64,000 nucleotides of DNA from Lepus europaeus (Eukaryota > Chordata > Mammalia > Lagomorpha > Leporidae). A program made the translations under genes and the position numbers. The notes under the pieces were generated by a model. The model worked only from the letters and a program-made list of their open reading frames with translations. It did not search any database and had not been told where the DNA came from. Of this stretch, positions 47,371 to 58,706 are shown one piece after another. Location of the stretch: contig NC_084834.1 in the NCBI RefSeq assembly GCF_033115175.1, positions 11,009,294 to 11,073,293 on the forward strand, read 5' to 3'. Within the stretch, counting starts at the first letter, position 1; every line of letters begins with the position of its first letter.

Positions 47371-47487
47371 TAGGACTTAAATTCATGGGAAAATGAAATT
47401 GAAAATTTTAGCCCTGAAAATTGTTGAAACCCATGCATATGTTTTTCATAATATTCATTCTCCAAGAACTTTTTAACGTCCCTGATA
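47371..47487 (+). mobile_element. Mariner-like short inverted-terminus element, copy 9
   Basis: Starts taggacttaaattcatggg, interior attgttgaaacccatgcat and tttttcataatattcattc, ends ctccaagaactttttaacg. Confidence 0.75.
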
Positions 47488-47715
47488 TAGCTCTTGTAAA
47501 AAATAATATAATAGACAAAATGTTAGTGATCAAAGAAATGTGACTAAACATTAATTTAAAAATTGATGCAGGCCCAAATCATTTGAATCCTGAACATAGC
47601 CTTTGTCCTTATATGAAATCAGTAAACTAAGGTTTTTTTCCCTTTCCACATTCTTTCATTTGTCTATATTTACATTATTTTACATTCATTTACATATTAT
47701 ATATGCATTATACAT

Positions 47716-48046
47716 TTTTAAAAAGATTTGTTTATTTGAAAGGTAGCATTACAGAGGGAGAGGGAGAGAGAGACACAGAGAGGTCTTCCATCCACTGGTT
47801 CACACCCTGAATGGCTACAACAGCCAGAGCTGTGCCAGTCCAAAGTCAGATGCCAAGAGCTTCACCTTGGTCACCAAGTGGGTGGCAGGGGCCCAGGCAC
47901 TTGGGCCATCCTCTGCTAGTCCCCAGGCACATTAGCAGGGAGCTGAATTGGAAATGGAACAGCCGGGACTTGAACCAGTGCCCATATGGGATGCCGTCTT
48001 CACAGGCACTGCCTTTACCCATTACACCACCGCACAAGCTCCCCCT
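47716..48046 (-). mobile_element. CSINE
   Basis: Reverse-oriented tail (aaaaagatttgtttatttg), ggttcacaccctgaatgg, ggccatcctctgctagtccc, head side cattacaccaccgcacaag. Confidence 0.92.
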
Positions 48047-48513
48047 ACATATTTTGGATGCTCAGCAATGCACTAGGGCTAGATGCTGAATTTCAGAGAA
48101 ATTACGAGACAGTCCATATTCTGATAGACTTTGGGGAAAAATACTCAGGTCTAACATGTTCATCATACTCCTAGAACATGATCATTACAATACAGTTCAG
48201 TAAATTCAAAGACAGAGCAGTGCTGGGGAAGGAACAATCTGCCTCACTTGGGGCTTAGAGGAAGGTTCAGAAAAGACAGGGTAACTGCTCTCACCCTTCC
48301 GTCCACTGCCAACTACCGCTCTGCTCTCATAACAAAAGTACATGGAACTGGTCCATTTCCATCCAGACCTCCCGTGCACTCTTGCCAGACTTAAGTGTCT
48401 CAAAATGCTGCACTCACCACCTATTCGCCCCATTGATCACCTTGTTCAGACCTCACAGTGGCTTCTGTGGCCTCCACACTAGGAAGAGGCCCCACAAAGC
48501 TCAAGGAAAACAT

Positions 48514-48596
48514 GTTCGTTTGGGTGTGAAAAATTTTGAAACCCATGCCCAGTTTCTTTCAAATACAAAATCCCATGAACGTTTTGAATGCCCCTG
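48514..48596 (+). mobile_element. Mariner-like short element, partial copy 10
   Basis: Second half only: gtgaaaaattttgaaaccc, atgcccagtttctttc, cccatgaacgttttgaatgc. Confidence 0.65.
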
Positions 48597-49307
48597 GTTT
48601 GCATGGATTCCAAGAATTTTTGTGCCACGATAAATTTACCTTTTCATTCCCTATTCTAGAAACTTTTTGGAGTTTGGAGACCACTTACTTGTTGAACTGG
48701 GTGGCGTGAACGATGTAATTGTGCGTGCAGTTTGCTCATCCGTGTGCTGGGATCACTGCAGCTCTTAGTGCACACAGTGATGAATCTGGCAGAGAGGAGG
48801 TACTCAGTACTAGTGAATTATTATAATAACCAGCACACTGTTCCGCCTGATCTCACATCGCCACGGGTATTTCCCCTGCATTTGAATGGAGGCTGGAATA
48901 ACTGACCCCCAGAGTCTCCTGCAGACACTTGGATTTCCAATCCATTGGACACCCATTTAAAGCTGGCTTATGCACTTCATGTGCACAGCCTCCTGCCCCC
49001 ACACTGTGCCTCCTCTGCCTCTACACACCGTCCAGTGCTGCTGTCTCTTCACCTTTTGCCTGACCAAATCCCACCTGTTCAAGGTGTGAATCCAAAGTAC
49101 ACTTCCCACGGACTTTAATTTTATTGATATTCTCTCTCATTTCTGAATTCTTACAATTCTGTAAGTAGAAATGCAAATTCCTTTTCCCCTTAGTACTATA
49201 ATAGATTACAGAATTGCTATTAATGCACCTGTCCCGGTCCTTCCATTTCAGTGGCATTCTGCTACAGTAAGGGAACAAGCATCCCAACTCCAGACGGGAT
49301 ATTATAA
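48597..49307. other. Unassigned intron 3 sequence
   Basis: No exon or repeat recognised. Confidence 0.4.
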
Positions 49308-49612
49308 TTTTTTCTTTATTTAGTTTGAGAATCAGAGACCCAGACAGAGACAGAGAGACAGAGATCTCCTATACACTGATTCATTCCCCAGATGCCCTTA
49401 AAGGAAGGAGAACAAAGGGCAGAGCCAAGTGCCTGTTGGCCTCTGGCCAAGTAATAGGGTTAGAGTCACAGTGGCCACTTCCAGCCTGCAGTCATAAACC
49501 CAACCCTCTGGTCATGCTGCTTGGGGCAGGCCAGATGACTTGGCCATTTCCAATACTTCCTGCTCTCTCCTTGCCCATATGCAAGCCTTCCCCTGCCAGT
49601 ATGCAGAACTTT
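49308..49612 (-). mobile_element. Old CSINE, diverged
   Basis: tttctttatttagtttgag, agacagagagacagagatc, cactgattcattccccaga and later blocks. Body strongly diverged. Confidence 0.65.
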
Positions 49613-49696
49613 ATTTGTCTATTAAGGTAAACATTATTTGTCTATTAAGCATTATTTGTCTATTAAGGTAAGCATTATTTGTCTAAGGTAAACACA
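49613..49696. repeat. Local tandem repeat
   Basis: The phrase attatttgtctattaagg recurs with small variations: four copies of a tttgtcta(ttaagg) core with aaacatta or agcatta spacers. Confidence 0.9.
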
Positions 49697-49865
49697 GGTC
49701 TGATTAGTGGCAGAGGGTAGCAGTTAGCTTTTGTTCAGCACAACAGTCATGTGAGCTACTGTTAGAATGACAGGTCCAGATGCCTCACATCATCACCAGC
49801 ACTCTACCACCTCCAAAGAATGTGCAGCAGTATCTTAGGGTGGCTTTACCTTTGTACATTTCTGT

Positions 49866-50128
49866 TTATTCCATTTATTTGAGAAGCAGAGCAAGCAGAC
49901 AGGCAGAGCCCCAGTCTGCTGGTTCACCCTCCAAATGCCTACAAGACCCAGGGCTGGGACAGGTTGAACTGGGAGCTTGGGAACTCAATCCAGGTATCCC
50001 ACTTGGGTAGGAAGGACCACTGCGGCTTCCCATTAGGGGACGTGCAATCGGAGCAGGGCTCAGATCCAGATGTTCCAACATGGAATGTGGGCGTCCCACG
50101 TGGCATCCGAACTGCTGCCTGCCCCTGG
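49866..50128 (-). mobile_element. Old CSINE
   Basis: tttatttgagaagcagagc, ctggttcaccctccaaatgcc, acccagggctgggacagg, aggtatcccacttgggtagg, head side gaactgctgcctgcccc. Confidence 0.83.
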
Positions 50129-50261
50129 TGATGGTTTTAGTTCCCGAAAGTCTAAATGTTCAGAGTCATTTCAGGGCTGATTTCTGACTGGCATGTTTGC
50201 TTTGGTAAAATATCAGCTCAAATCTCTGGTCCATGTTTTCACCAGACTGTTCCTATTGAGG

Positions 50262-50338
50262 GTTTTTTTTTTATTTAATTTGATTTTTTTATTTGACAGA
50301 GTTATAGATAGTGAGAGAGAAAGAGGCAGAGAGAAAAG
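50262..50338 (-). mobile_element. CSINE tail fragment
   Basis: T-rich run, tttgacagagttatagatag, then a GA tract. Ends abruptly with no body. Confidence 0.7.
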
Positions 50339-51228
50339 TTGAAAACAACTCTAAACTGTGTTTGCACAAACACCAACTTGAGAATACAAGAAATAGATAA
50401 ATATTCAAACAACTCCATTTGTTTCTTTTTACAAAACTGTGACATGAGCTATATCCAGAATTTCCTCTTGAATTTATTTCATAGAAAATCATGTGAAAAA
50501 GTATTCGTAATTCATATTTTTAAACCATTTGCACAGGCATGTTGTCAGTACTAAAACATGTTCATGAATCAATTTACAGTCCTGGTATGTCTTTGTAGCT
50601 GTTAAATGGATCTAAACAGAATTCCGTGACTATTATGCATGGTTTCTTCAGGAATTCAAGTTGTCTTTTTATTTTAAGCTATTTTTCAATGTTTTTATGC
50701 ATCTTTGTTTAATGAGTAAATATTTTTCAGAAATGTTTGATGTTTTCCTTTCAGAAAAATCTTAGAACAGGGGGATTTATAGGCTCACTGTCATTATTTT
50801 TGTTTTAATTCTCTGTAACTTGGAGATATATATTATCTCTCTCCACTTCACAGAGATACACTGCAGGCCATATAGAAGGAAATGCCTCAATCATGTGCAT
50901 CTCCAACTGTGCAGCAGCCACATTCAGGAGAAGCTGTAGGCGATCATGGAAGAGCGAATCAGCAAGACAGAGAAACCAAAGAGACTGTAGTCAGGACAGT
51001 TAGGGGCCACACCCTAGGGTTCCATGTGGCTGGGGGCTGGGGGCTGGGGGTGACTAGTTCCCTCAAAATCCCACATGTACACCTGATTCCCAGCCCAGCA
51101 GCATTAGGAGGTGCAGCTTAGGGGGGGTGTTCAAAGCCCTCTTGAATGAATTAACACTGCTCTCACAGGAAGGGATTTGCTGTTGCAGAAGCTCAGTTCT
51201 CCTTCCCTCTTCTGAAATGCAAGCTTTG
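50339..51228. other. Unassigned intron 3 sequence
   Basis: No exon recognised. Contains three tandem ctggggg units at 51030-51051, a possible G-quadruplex. Confidence 0.4.
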
Positions 51229-51545
51229 GGGCTGGCATTGTATTGTAGTATAGCAGGTAAAGCCATTGCCTGCAATGCTGGCATCCCATATGGGCATCCA
51301 TTCGTGTCCTGGCTGCTCTACTTCAATGGCCTGGGAAAAGCCCTAGAAGACGGCCCAAGTGCTTGGGGCCCTGCACCCATCTAGGAGACTCAGATAAAGC
51401 TCCTGGCTCCTGGCTTCGGTCTGACCTAGCCCTGGCTATTGCAGCCATCTGAGGATTGAACCAATGGATGGACGATTCTGTGTATGTGTGTGTGTGTGTG
51501 TGTGTCTGTAACTCTGACTTTCAAATAAATAAGTAATTCATAAAA
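51229..51545 (+). mobile_element. CSINE
   Basis: Head ggggctggcattgtattg, cgtgtcctggctgctctac, gcagccatctgaggattg, tail where the CT tract is replaced by a TG run (51480-51505), then caaataaataagtaattc. Confidence 0.9.
51480..51505 (+). repeat. TG microsatellite in CSINE tail
   Basis: TG run at the place of the usual CT tract. Confidence 0.9.
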
Positions 51546-51878
51546 GAAAACCAAAGTGCCAGTGCCAACTTGCCCTTCCACTTTCTGCCAAGAGAGGAAG
51601 CAACACAAAGCCCTCACCATACTCAGCTGTCCGATCTCGGACTTCCCAGCTTCCAGGACTGTGGTCAAAAACAGACCTCTCTGCTTTATAAACTGCCCAC
51701 TCTCAGGCGTCCGTCATAGTCACAAAGAGCAGACCGAGACACAGGGCTGTGGAGCAGGAGCACAGTCCCAAGGGCACAGCGGCGGTTTGAGTGCAGGCTG
51801 TCAAGACCCACAAGAGGACACACGTGTGCAGTCCCTGGAACACAGACCATGGGTACCTCTCAGACATCGAGTGATGGA

Positions 51879-52203
51879 GCCATCCCTGTAGCACGGGTTA
51901 GGCTGCCACCTGCAATGCTGGCATTCCAGCCTGTCCGTGCCCCAGCTGTTCCACTTCCAATCCAACTCCCTGCCAATGCACTTGGGAAAGCAGCAGAAGA
52001 CGGCCCAAATGCCTGGGCCCCTGCCACCCACATGAGAGACCAGGATGGGGTTTCAGGCTCCTGGCTTCAGCCTAGCTCAACCCCCACCATTGTGGCCACC
52101 TGGGGAGTGACCCAGCAGATGGAAGATCTCATCCTCTCTTTGTCTCTCCCTCTCTCTCAGCAACTCTGCCTTTCAAATAAACAAATACACCTGAAAAAAA
52201 TAA
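51879..52203 (+). mobile_element. CSINE
   Basis: gccatccctgtagcacgggt, gccccagctgttccacttcc, tggccacctggggagtgac, CT tract, caaataaacaaatacacc and A-run. Confidence 0.9.
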
Positions 52204-52489
52204 AAGTCAATTCGCCTGAGGCCAGCAGGGGCTTCATCGAATCTACCAACCAAAGGTTATGTCCAGATGTAGTAGGAGTCAAGATGAATTCTACGGTCTT
52301 GGAGTCACACTGACCTGAATCTGTTAACAGTATAAACACAGGCAAATTTCAATCACTCTAAAACTATTAACTCCCTCATCCATAAACCAGTTTGATCCTG
52401 CCTGAGTATTTTAAGGATTAAATCAAGTAAAAAATGTAAGAAAAGTCTCTTGTATAGGAGGTAGTATTTTATTTCAAAATTAATCAGGA

Positions 52490-52848
52490 GGCTGACACTG
52501 TGGCTTAGCGGGTAAAGCCGCCACCTGTAGTGCTGGCATCCTATATGGGCGCCGGTTCAAGTCCCAGATGCTCAATTTCTGATCCAGCTCTCTGCTATGG
52601 CCTGGAAAAGCAGTAGAAGATGGCCCAAGGCCTTGGGCCCCTGCACCCGCATGGAGACCTGGAAGAAGTTCCTGGCTCCTGGCTTCGGATCGGCGCAGCT
52701 CCGGCTGTTGTGGCCATATAGGGAGTAAACCAATGGATAAAAGACCTCTCTCTCTCTTTTTCTTTCTCCCTCTCTCTCTCTGCCTCTGCTTCTGCCTCTA
52801 ACTCTCTGCAACTCTGCCTTTCAAATAAAGAAAGAAAATATTTTTAAA
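52490..52848 (+). mobile_element. CSINE, with extended CT tract
   Basis: Head ggctgacactgtggcttag, ggttcaagtcccagatgc, gcttcggatcggcgcagc, long CT tract with gcctctgcttctgcc, caaataaagaaagaaaat. Confidence 0.93.
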
Positions 52849-53020
52849 AATTAATCAGGAATATTAACAAAAGTAAAATAGCTAGTTACATATCTCTCAA
52901 TGATGCATATGACAAAAATCATTATGATTATTTGATGAATTAGTAGAACCCAGAAAAAAATGACTAAAAATTAAAAATGAGAACTTTTCTTAGTAGAAGG
53001 TAGATTCAAAAGATATTTAG

Positions 53021-53342
53021 GGGCAGGCATTTGGTTGACCTGGTTAAGACACAGGTTGGCATATCCGCACCCCATATCAGAATGCTTAGGTCCAACAAGA
53101 GCTCTGCTTGTGATTCTAGCTTCCGGCTAATGTTCTCCCTGGAATGGCTCAAGTAGTTGGCTTCCTATGTAGGGACTCAGACTGGTTTCTAGCTCCCAGC
53201 TTCAGTCCCAGTCCAGCCTTGATCACTGTAGGCAGTTGGATGGGATCCAATGGATAGAATCTATTTCTTTCTTTCTTTCTCTCTCTCTCCCTCTCCCCCC
53301 CCCCCACCCACCTTGTTTATCTCTTTCAAATATTTTTTAAAA
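53021..53342 (+). mobile_element. Old CSINE
   Basis: Head ggggcaggcatttggttg, ggtccaacaagagctctgc, tggtttctagctcccagc, CT tract and poly-C run (53292-53302), ctctttcaaatattttttaa. Confidence 0.85.
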
Positions 53343-53929
53343 GACATTGAGTTAAACACTGGCTTTGCAAATAAAAGATACTGCGATTTAAGCGATATGC
53401 TTTAGAAAGAGATTTGAGAAGTCTCCAAACCAAGTGTTCAATCCATCTCTAGAAGTCTAAGAACCAGCCTGTGCACAATGAAGAACAGAGGGGGAGCAAA
53501 TGCCCAGCTGTGCACTGCCTCTGTGAAGGTGCACGGCCAAGGCCCTCTCGACTGCTCCTGGAGAAAGTTTACAGCCTCAGGCTCATGGACGCCACTGTCT
53601 TTAATTTATACTACTAATGGTCAGAGCAGATAAATAGAGCCTGGAGTTCTTCACTGGGAAACAATCAGAGTCAAGTGTTGGCACTGCCACTTCAGAGATA
53701 CAAGCTTGGGCTATTGAACTTTGCTAACCTCCAGTTCCCTTATTAGAACAGGAACGATGGAGCCAGCCTCAGGAGATTATCCAGGATCACCATAGTTACT
53801 GTTGGTTAGAGCACTTAGCATTTGTTGAATGCGCTGGCCCAGGTAGGCAGCTGGTACTTCACAGGTATCTATCATTAAAAGCATCATGCAAGTAACCATC
53901 TGCCTGTGCCGCTCCGCCACCTTGGTTAG
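53343..53929. other. Unassigned intron 3 sequence
   Basis: No exon or repeat recognised. Confidence 0.4.
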
Positions 53930-54010
53930 TTTTTTTTTTTTTAACTTTTATTTAATAAATATAAATTTCCAAGGTACAGCTTATGGATTACAATGGCTTT
54001 TCCCCCCCAT
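53930..54010 (-). mobile_element. Short L1 3' end, inverted
   Basis: T-run, then taaatataaatttccaagg and acagcttatggattacaatg, matching the outer 80 bp of the inverted L1 at 29283. Severely 5'-truncated. Confidence 0.88.
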
Positions 54011-54764
54011 GGTTTGTAGGCCCCTGCAGAGGACAGATTCGTGACTTTCCAGGGTCAGGTGAACATAAGAGATGCGCCACCTTCTCTAACAGTGGTCTCT
54101 TTTGTCCTGTCTTGATGGCTTTCTCAAAGGTCACTGAACCATAGAAAGTTGTACAAAACTCCAATTTACAAATCCCAATACCTTCAGTCTGGAAACATAG
54201 GTCAAAACAGAAAATATTTTATAAGACCAATGAAGCTTTCATTTCCTTAATTCTTATGTCAATTGTTAATGAAATAGGTTGCAATGATTTCCACTTAATA
54301 TAGATGGATAAAGGCACCACAGACCATTAAAATTAACCTTTTATAAAGTCATTAGTCCTCATTGAATCTCAGATCACTGCCTTATTGTGATATAAGCTTA
54401 ATAACAGTAGGGAGCACATTTAACAAAAGTCAACACTGGACTCCCAGTTCCTGGACTAGCCTGGCACACAAAGTATCTGTACAGTGCACCAATGAGTTAT
54501 TGAATAGGCCAATCAGTAAACAACCTGCATACTTTAGCTCTGAAGTTATTTGTCACTTGTGATTTGCTTTTCTATCAAGTCACATATAAGAAAAGGGGGA
54601 AGGTTAGGGACTTTTGTCAGATAGAGGATTTTAGCTTCAGGCTCAGTCAATACACCACAAGGTGCCTTCCTGATACATGTGCTGTTTTCCTCCCATCCTT
54701 TCTGCTTTGCCTACCTTAATCCAAGCTCTCATGACCTCAGCTATCCCTCGCCAGGCAGTCCCCC
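54011..54764. other. Unassigned intron 3 sequence
   Basis: No exon or repeat recognised. Confidence 0.4.
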
Positions 54765-54838
54765 TGCCTTCTGCCATCATAATCTCTCACCCCTCCCTCC
54801 TTCCCTTGCAAATAAATCAAATAAATCTTTTTTAAAAA
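54765..54838 (+). mobile_element. Possible CSINE tail remnant
   Basis: cacccctccctccttccc followed by gcaaataaatcaaataaat and an A-rich end. It looks like a bare CSINE tail; body absent. Confidence 0.45.
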
Positions 54839-55034
54839 TCAGTCATCTTTAAACCTTCAGGTCCATCACTGTGTGTGACCCACAGATATGCTCGTACATG
54901 TAATCAAAACTAGCCTGGTTGTGACATGGAACGACCCGGAAAAGGAAGTCCTACTAGAAACCTTCCTACAGTGAGCCCATTCCTCCCGTCGCTTTGCTGA
55001 CTGATGGTGAAAACCCTTATTTTTGCCTCCACAG

Positions 55035-55148
55035 GACCTGATTGGCGTGCTGAAGGAGCAGCTTTCTGATCACTTCAAGGATGTCATGGTTGGCCTCATG
55101 TACCCGCCACCATCCTATGATGCACACGAACTCTGGCACGCCATGAAG
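55035..55148 (+). CDS. ANXA10: ANXA10 coding exon 4 (end of annexin repeat I)
   Basis: This 114-nt exon encodes 38 residues, starting DLIGVLKEQLSDHFKDVM and ending YDAHELWHAMK. The acceptor is gcctccacag and the donor gtagtg; both borders are phase 0, so skipping it would keep the frame but delete half of repeat I. The YDAHELWHAMK end is the helix before repeat II. Where calcium-binding annexins have an acidic cap residue (SEL-type motif), this protein has Gln in KEQL. Repeat I therefore lacks both halves of the type II calcium site. The open frame runs past the donor to 55496, but that is intron read-through. Confidence 0.94.
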
Positions 55149-56317
55149 GTAGTGATCTGGCCCAGAAACATACCTGAGGCAGGTGCAGGCTGGCACTTCT
55201 GGCATTTCTGTAGATGGGCGGACTGCCCTAGGATGTTCCGACATACTTGTGTGACCCTGCAGGGAGGGAGGAGGGACTATGTGAGCAGTGATGTGACCGT
55301 GGAAATGCTGCAGCCAAGGGAGGGAACTGGGAAGGAAGACAGAGCCTCCAGAGCCCATGGCTGGGGTCAGCCTGCTCTGTGGTTAGACAAACCCAGACTC
55401 ACAAGTCAGCCGCATGATGAGCTACCAAAAGGCACGCCAGAGATGAGCCCAGGGCCATTCAGGTTTGCCTCTCCTCAATGTGTATTTGTATATTGAAGGG
55501 GATGCATTCAAACTCATGTGAACCTTTTAAAATTATCTCTAAAGACTTGGTTCGTTAAGCCAAAATGGGATGGCAAGCTAGAGTCAAAATACAGATGTGA
55601 TCTAGCTTTATTTTTGTGACCTTAGGTTGGTCCTTTATAAACACAATTGCTCAAATATATCAGAAGCTTACTTTGCAAGGATTGGAATAATAATTCTTCT
55701 TTCTTCCAAAAAGTCATTTCAGTAAACCAAATCGACTACAAGCTTGTTACAGATTTTGTTATCCAGAGACAAAAATGAATTTCACTTCTTTCCAGAGGCT
55801 GACATTAAGCACCTGTTCCAGGAGGATGCTTGCCAGTGGCCAGATTACCACAATCTGTGAACCACGTGTGACAGGAAGAGGAAAGAGAAAAACAATGACA
55901 GAAATGTGGATTTGGGTCATCATATGTACAGATCAGAATAGACAGTGTATAAAATTCACTATTTATTTAGACTACTCAACTTTTCTTAAATGTTGCATAC
56001 AGTTCCTAGCTTCTTGCAAAATTCTGTGATTAAAAATATAAGAATGAAGTCATATGTTGCTGTATAAATGGATATTTTTATCAAAATTTCACAGAACGAT
56101 AAGGCTCCCTGAGGCTTCCCTGAAAAAGTCACGCTGCCCCTGAAAATCACTATCATAGACAAATACAAGTGCACCTCTTTAAATAGGGAGCACAGAAAGC
56201 GCTCGGTCCAAATGTTTAGGCAAATTGTACAAAATTCCACATTTAAGGAGATGAAGAGCCCTAAATCCTTTGGGAAATTAAAAGATCTATGTTTGTTTTT
56301 TTTTTTTTACTTGAAGT
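55149..56317. other. ANXA10 intron 4, first part
   Basis: Opens with the donor gtagtg. No recognised repeat before the CSINE at 56318. The sequence includes exon read-through frames only. Confidence 0.45.
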
Positions 56318-56626
56318 TTTATTTATTTATTTGAAGGGCAGATTACAGAGAAAGAGAGAGAGGAGAGAGACAAAGAGAGATATTCCATCTGCTGGTTCAT
56401 TTTTCAAATGGCTCCAACAGCCAGGGTCTGGCCAGGCCAAAGTCAGGAGCCTGGAACTCCATCTGGGTCTCTGGGGCCCAAGCCCCTGAGCCATATTCTG
56501 CTGCCTTCCCAGATGCATGAGTAGTTAGCTGGATTGGAATAGCCAGGACTTGAATGGTGCCCACAGGGGATGCTGGTGTCACAGGCAGTGGTTTAACCTG
56601 CTGCACGGCGACACTGGCTCCAGAAA
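56318..56626 (-). mobile_element. CSINE in intron 4
   Basis: tttatttatttatttgaagg, GA tract, ctggttcatttttcaaatgg, gagtagttagctggattgg, head side gctgcacggcgacactgg. About 315 bp before exon 5. Confidence 0.9.
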
Positions 56627-56941
56627 ATCTATGTTCATACTTCAGCTTGCTATGGAATGGATGTTCCAGTAGCAAATGGAAATGCTAGAGGCATGCGCAT
56701 GCTGTTTATTATGAATGAATAAACTGGGTTTCCTTTAGATAATAGCATCTTCTCAGGGTGAAGCGGCTACCCAGTGTCAGAGCCGGAACTGAAGCTGGGT
56801 CTGTCTTTATCCCAAACACATGTCCTTGCCTCCTGCCACCCTTCACACCATCAGGAATGCTATGCCCCCCTGTACGGTGCGTAAGGCACACTGCCATTCC
56901 CAACAAAAGTGCCTATGGGTCTCTCTCCTTTCTCGTTCTAG

Positions 56942-57032
56942 GGAGCAGGCACTGATGAGAACTGCCTCATTGACATATTAGCTTCGAGAACCAATGGAGA
57001 AATTTTCCAGATGCGGGAAGCCTACTGTTTGC
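56942..57032 (+). CDS. ANXA10: ANXA10 coding exon 5 (start of annexin repeat II)
   Basis: This 91-nt exon reads GAGTDENCLIDILASRTNG followed by EIFQMREAYCL and leaves one base of the next codon (phase 1). The acceptor is cgttctag and the donor gtaagg. It opens annexin repeat II. With MK from exon 4 it forms the canonical loop MKGAGTD. The acidic cap follows in exon 6 at the canonical distance, so this repeat keeps a plausible type II calcium site. LIDILASRTN is the conserved helix B segment of annexins. Confidence 0.94.
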
Positions 57033-57375
57033 GTAAGGAAACGCGTCTGTGTCCATGTGTTGTACACATACATGAACTTCATATTTCTCAGTAGATGAAA
57101 CACTTCAGCCTATGAATTTTACAGAACTCTCTAAGATACTTTTACATTTGAAATATCACTCATTCAAGATTCTTTAACTCATCAAGTGCAATGGATGACT
57201 GCTGTGCTAAAAATAAAACGATTCCCTAGACAATCAACCTCAGCAAATCCTCCCTGAAGAGTTACAAGCTGCTGTGAGATGAATGCTCTCATCATGACAG
57301 AAAAGTCCCAGCAGGTCAGAGGGCAGTTTGTCCCTGACAGGAGAGACCTGCTCAACAGGCAAAACGCAGCAAAGT

Positions 57376-57440
57376 GCAGTGGTTGTCAAACTGTCCAGAA
57401 TTCCACATCTGGGGAGACCTTTTAGAATTCTACAAATATA
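57376..57440 (+). mobile_element. MER5-like (hAT-Charlie) fragment
   Basis: gcagtggttgtcaaactgtc, then atctggggagaccttttag. This resembles the cagtggttctcaaac start and ctggggagctttt block of MER5 elements. Short. Confidence 0.6.
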
Positions 57441-57811
57441 TTTGCTATGCTTTACGCACATTTCTTAATTCCTGTAATCTATCCCAAAATCAGATTTTTG
57501 TACATTTCAAAAGTAGGAGTAGCTAGTTTTGTTTTTCGCAAGGGTTTAATTTCTTAAGTTCCCATGTATTATGTAGTATGTAACATTGAATGTCAAGAAA
57601 ATGTCCCAGTCACCTTCAATGCATGTGAATGACAAGCCCTTCCTCAGGGCAATGATGTAAAAATCTTTACTGAAAATAGTAAAATGAGTCGTGGCAGCAC
57701 TTAGGAAAAGCACTAGAGTGGGCAGCAGTCTACGGAAATGGAATGTGCAATTCTACATTCTGAGAATAAGAGAATGAAGTGACTCTCAATACTGTTTCTC
57801 ACTTTAGGAAT
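57441..57811. other. ANXA10 intron 5, unassigned
   Basis: No repeat recognised between the MER5-like fragment and the antisense CSINE pair. Confidence 0.4.
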
Positions 57812-58155
57812 AAAGATTTTTTTTTTTTTTTGACAGGCGGAGTGGATAGTGAGAGAGAGAGAGAGAGAGACAGAGAAAGGTCTTCCTTTTTGCTATTGGT
57901 TCACCCTCCAATGGCCGCTGCGGCCAGCGCATCTCGCTGATCCGAAGCCAGGAGCCAGGTGCTTATCCTGGTCTCCCATGTGGGTGCAGGGCCCAAGGAC
58001 TTGGGCCATCCTCCACTGCCTTCCCGGGCCATAGCAGAGAGCTGGCATGGAAGAGGGGCAACCGGGATAGAATCCGGCGCCCCAACTGGGACTAGAACCT
58101 GGTGTGCCGGTGCTGCAAGATGGAGGATTAGCCTATTAAGCCACGGTGCCGGCCA
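57812..58155 (-). mobile_element. Young CSINE in intron 5
   Basis: T-run (57817-57831), gacaggcggagtggatag, ggttcaccctccaatggcc, tctcccatgtgggtgcagg, head side cacggtgccggcc. It is inserted at the tail end of the next CSINE (aaagat and T-run on both sides). Confidence 0.94.
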
Positions 58156-58157
58156 AG

Positions 58158-58493
58158 ATCTTTTTTTAAAGATTTATTTTATTTATTTGAAAGAGTTACA
58201 GAGAGAGAGAAAGAAAGAGAGAGAGAGAATCTTCCATCCACTGGTTCACTCCCTAAATGGCCTCAACTGCCAGGGCTGGGCCAGGCGGAAGCCAGGAGCC
58301 AGGAGCTTCTTCCAGGTCTCCCACATGGGTGCAGGGGCCCGAGCACTTGGGCCATCTTCTGCTGCTTTGCCAGGCACATTAGCAGGGAGCTGGATTGGAA
58401 CTGAAGCAGCCAGGACTCGAACCAGAACCCATATGGGATGCCGGCACTGCAGGCAGAAGCTTAACCTACTACAGCAAAGCACCGCTCCCATAA
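58158..58493 (-). mobile_element. CSINE in intron 5
   Basis: aaagatttattttatttatt, GA tract, ggttcactccctaaatggcc, ggtctcccacatgggtgcag, head side ctacagcaaagcaccgctc. Ends about 210 bp before exon 6. A 182-residue + frame (57959-58507) spans both CSINEs and is repeat-derived. Confidence 0.93.
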
Positions 58494-58706
58494 AGATAAT
58501 TTTTTAAGACAAGAAGCCTATAGCTTTGTAGTCATTGGGTGACTGATTTCAGTGGCGGGCAGTTTATTGACAGAGAAGTGTTGGCAGGTTGACTGTCTTT
58601 CTAGGACTTTCAATCACAGCTTGGGCAGTAGGAGGAAGTAGCTCAGAGCACACTGATGTGTGGTGCTGTAGACAGGTGTACTGTAATGTGGCTGTTTTCT
58701 TGTCAG

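Noticed and set aside
49613..49696. Possible CRISPR-like array
   Set aside because: Repeats are short, spacers are near-identical and the context is a mammalian intron. It is a simple tandem repeat.
55023..55496. 157-residue frame containing ANXA10 exon 4
   Set aside because: Only the first 38 residues after the acceptor are annexin. The rest is read-through past the donor at 55149.
57959..58507. 182-residue plus-strand open frame
   Set aside because: Spans two adjacent antisense CSINEs. Similar strings recur at other copies.
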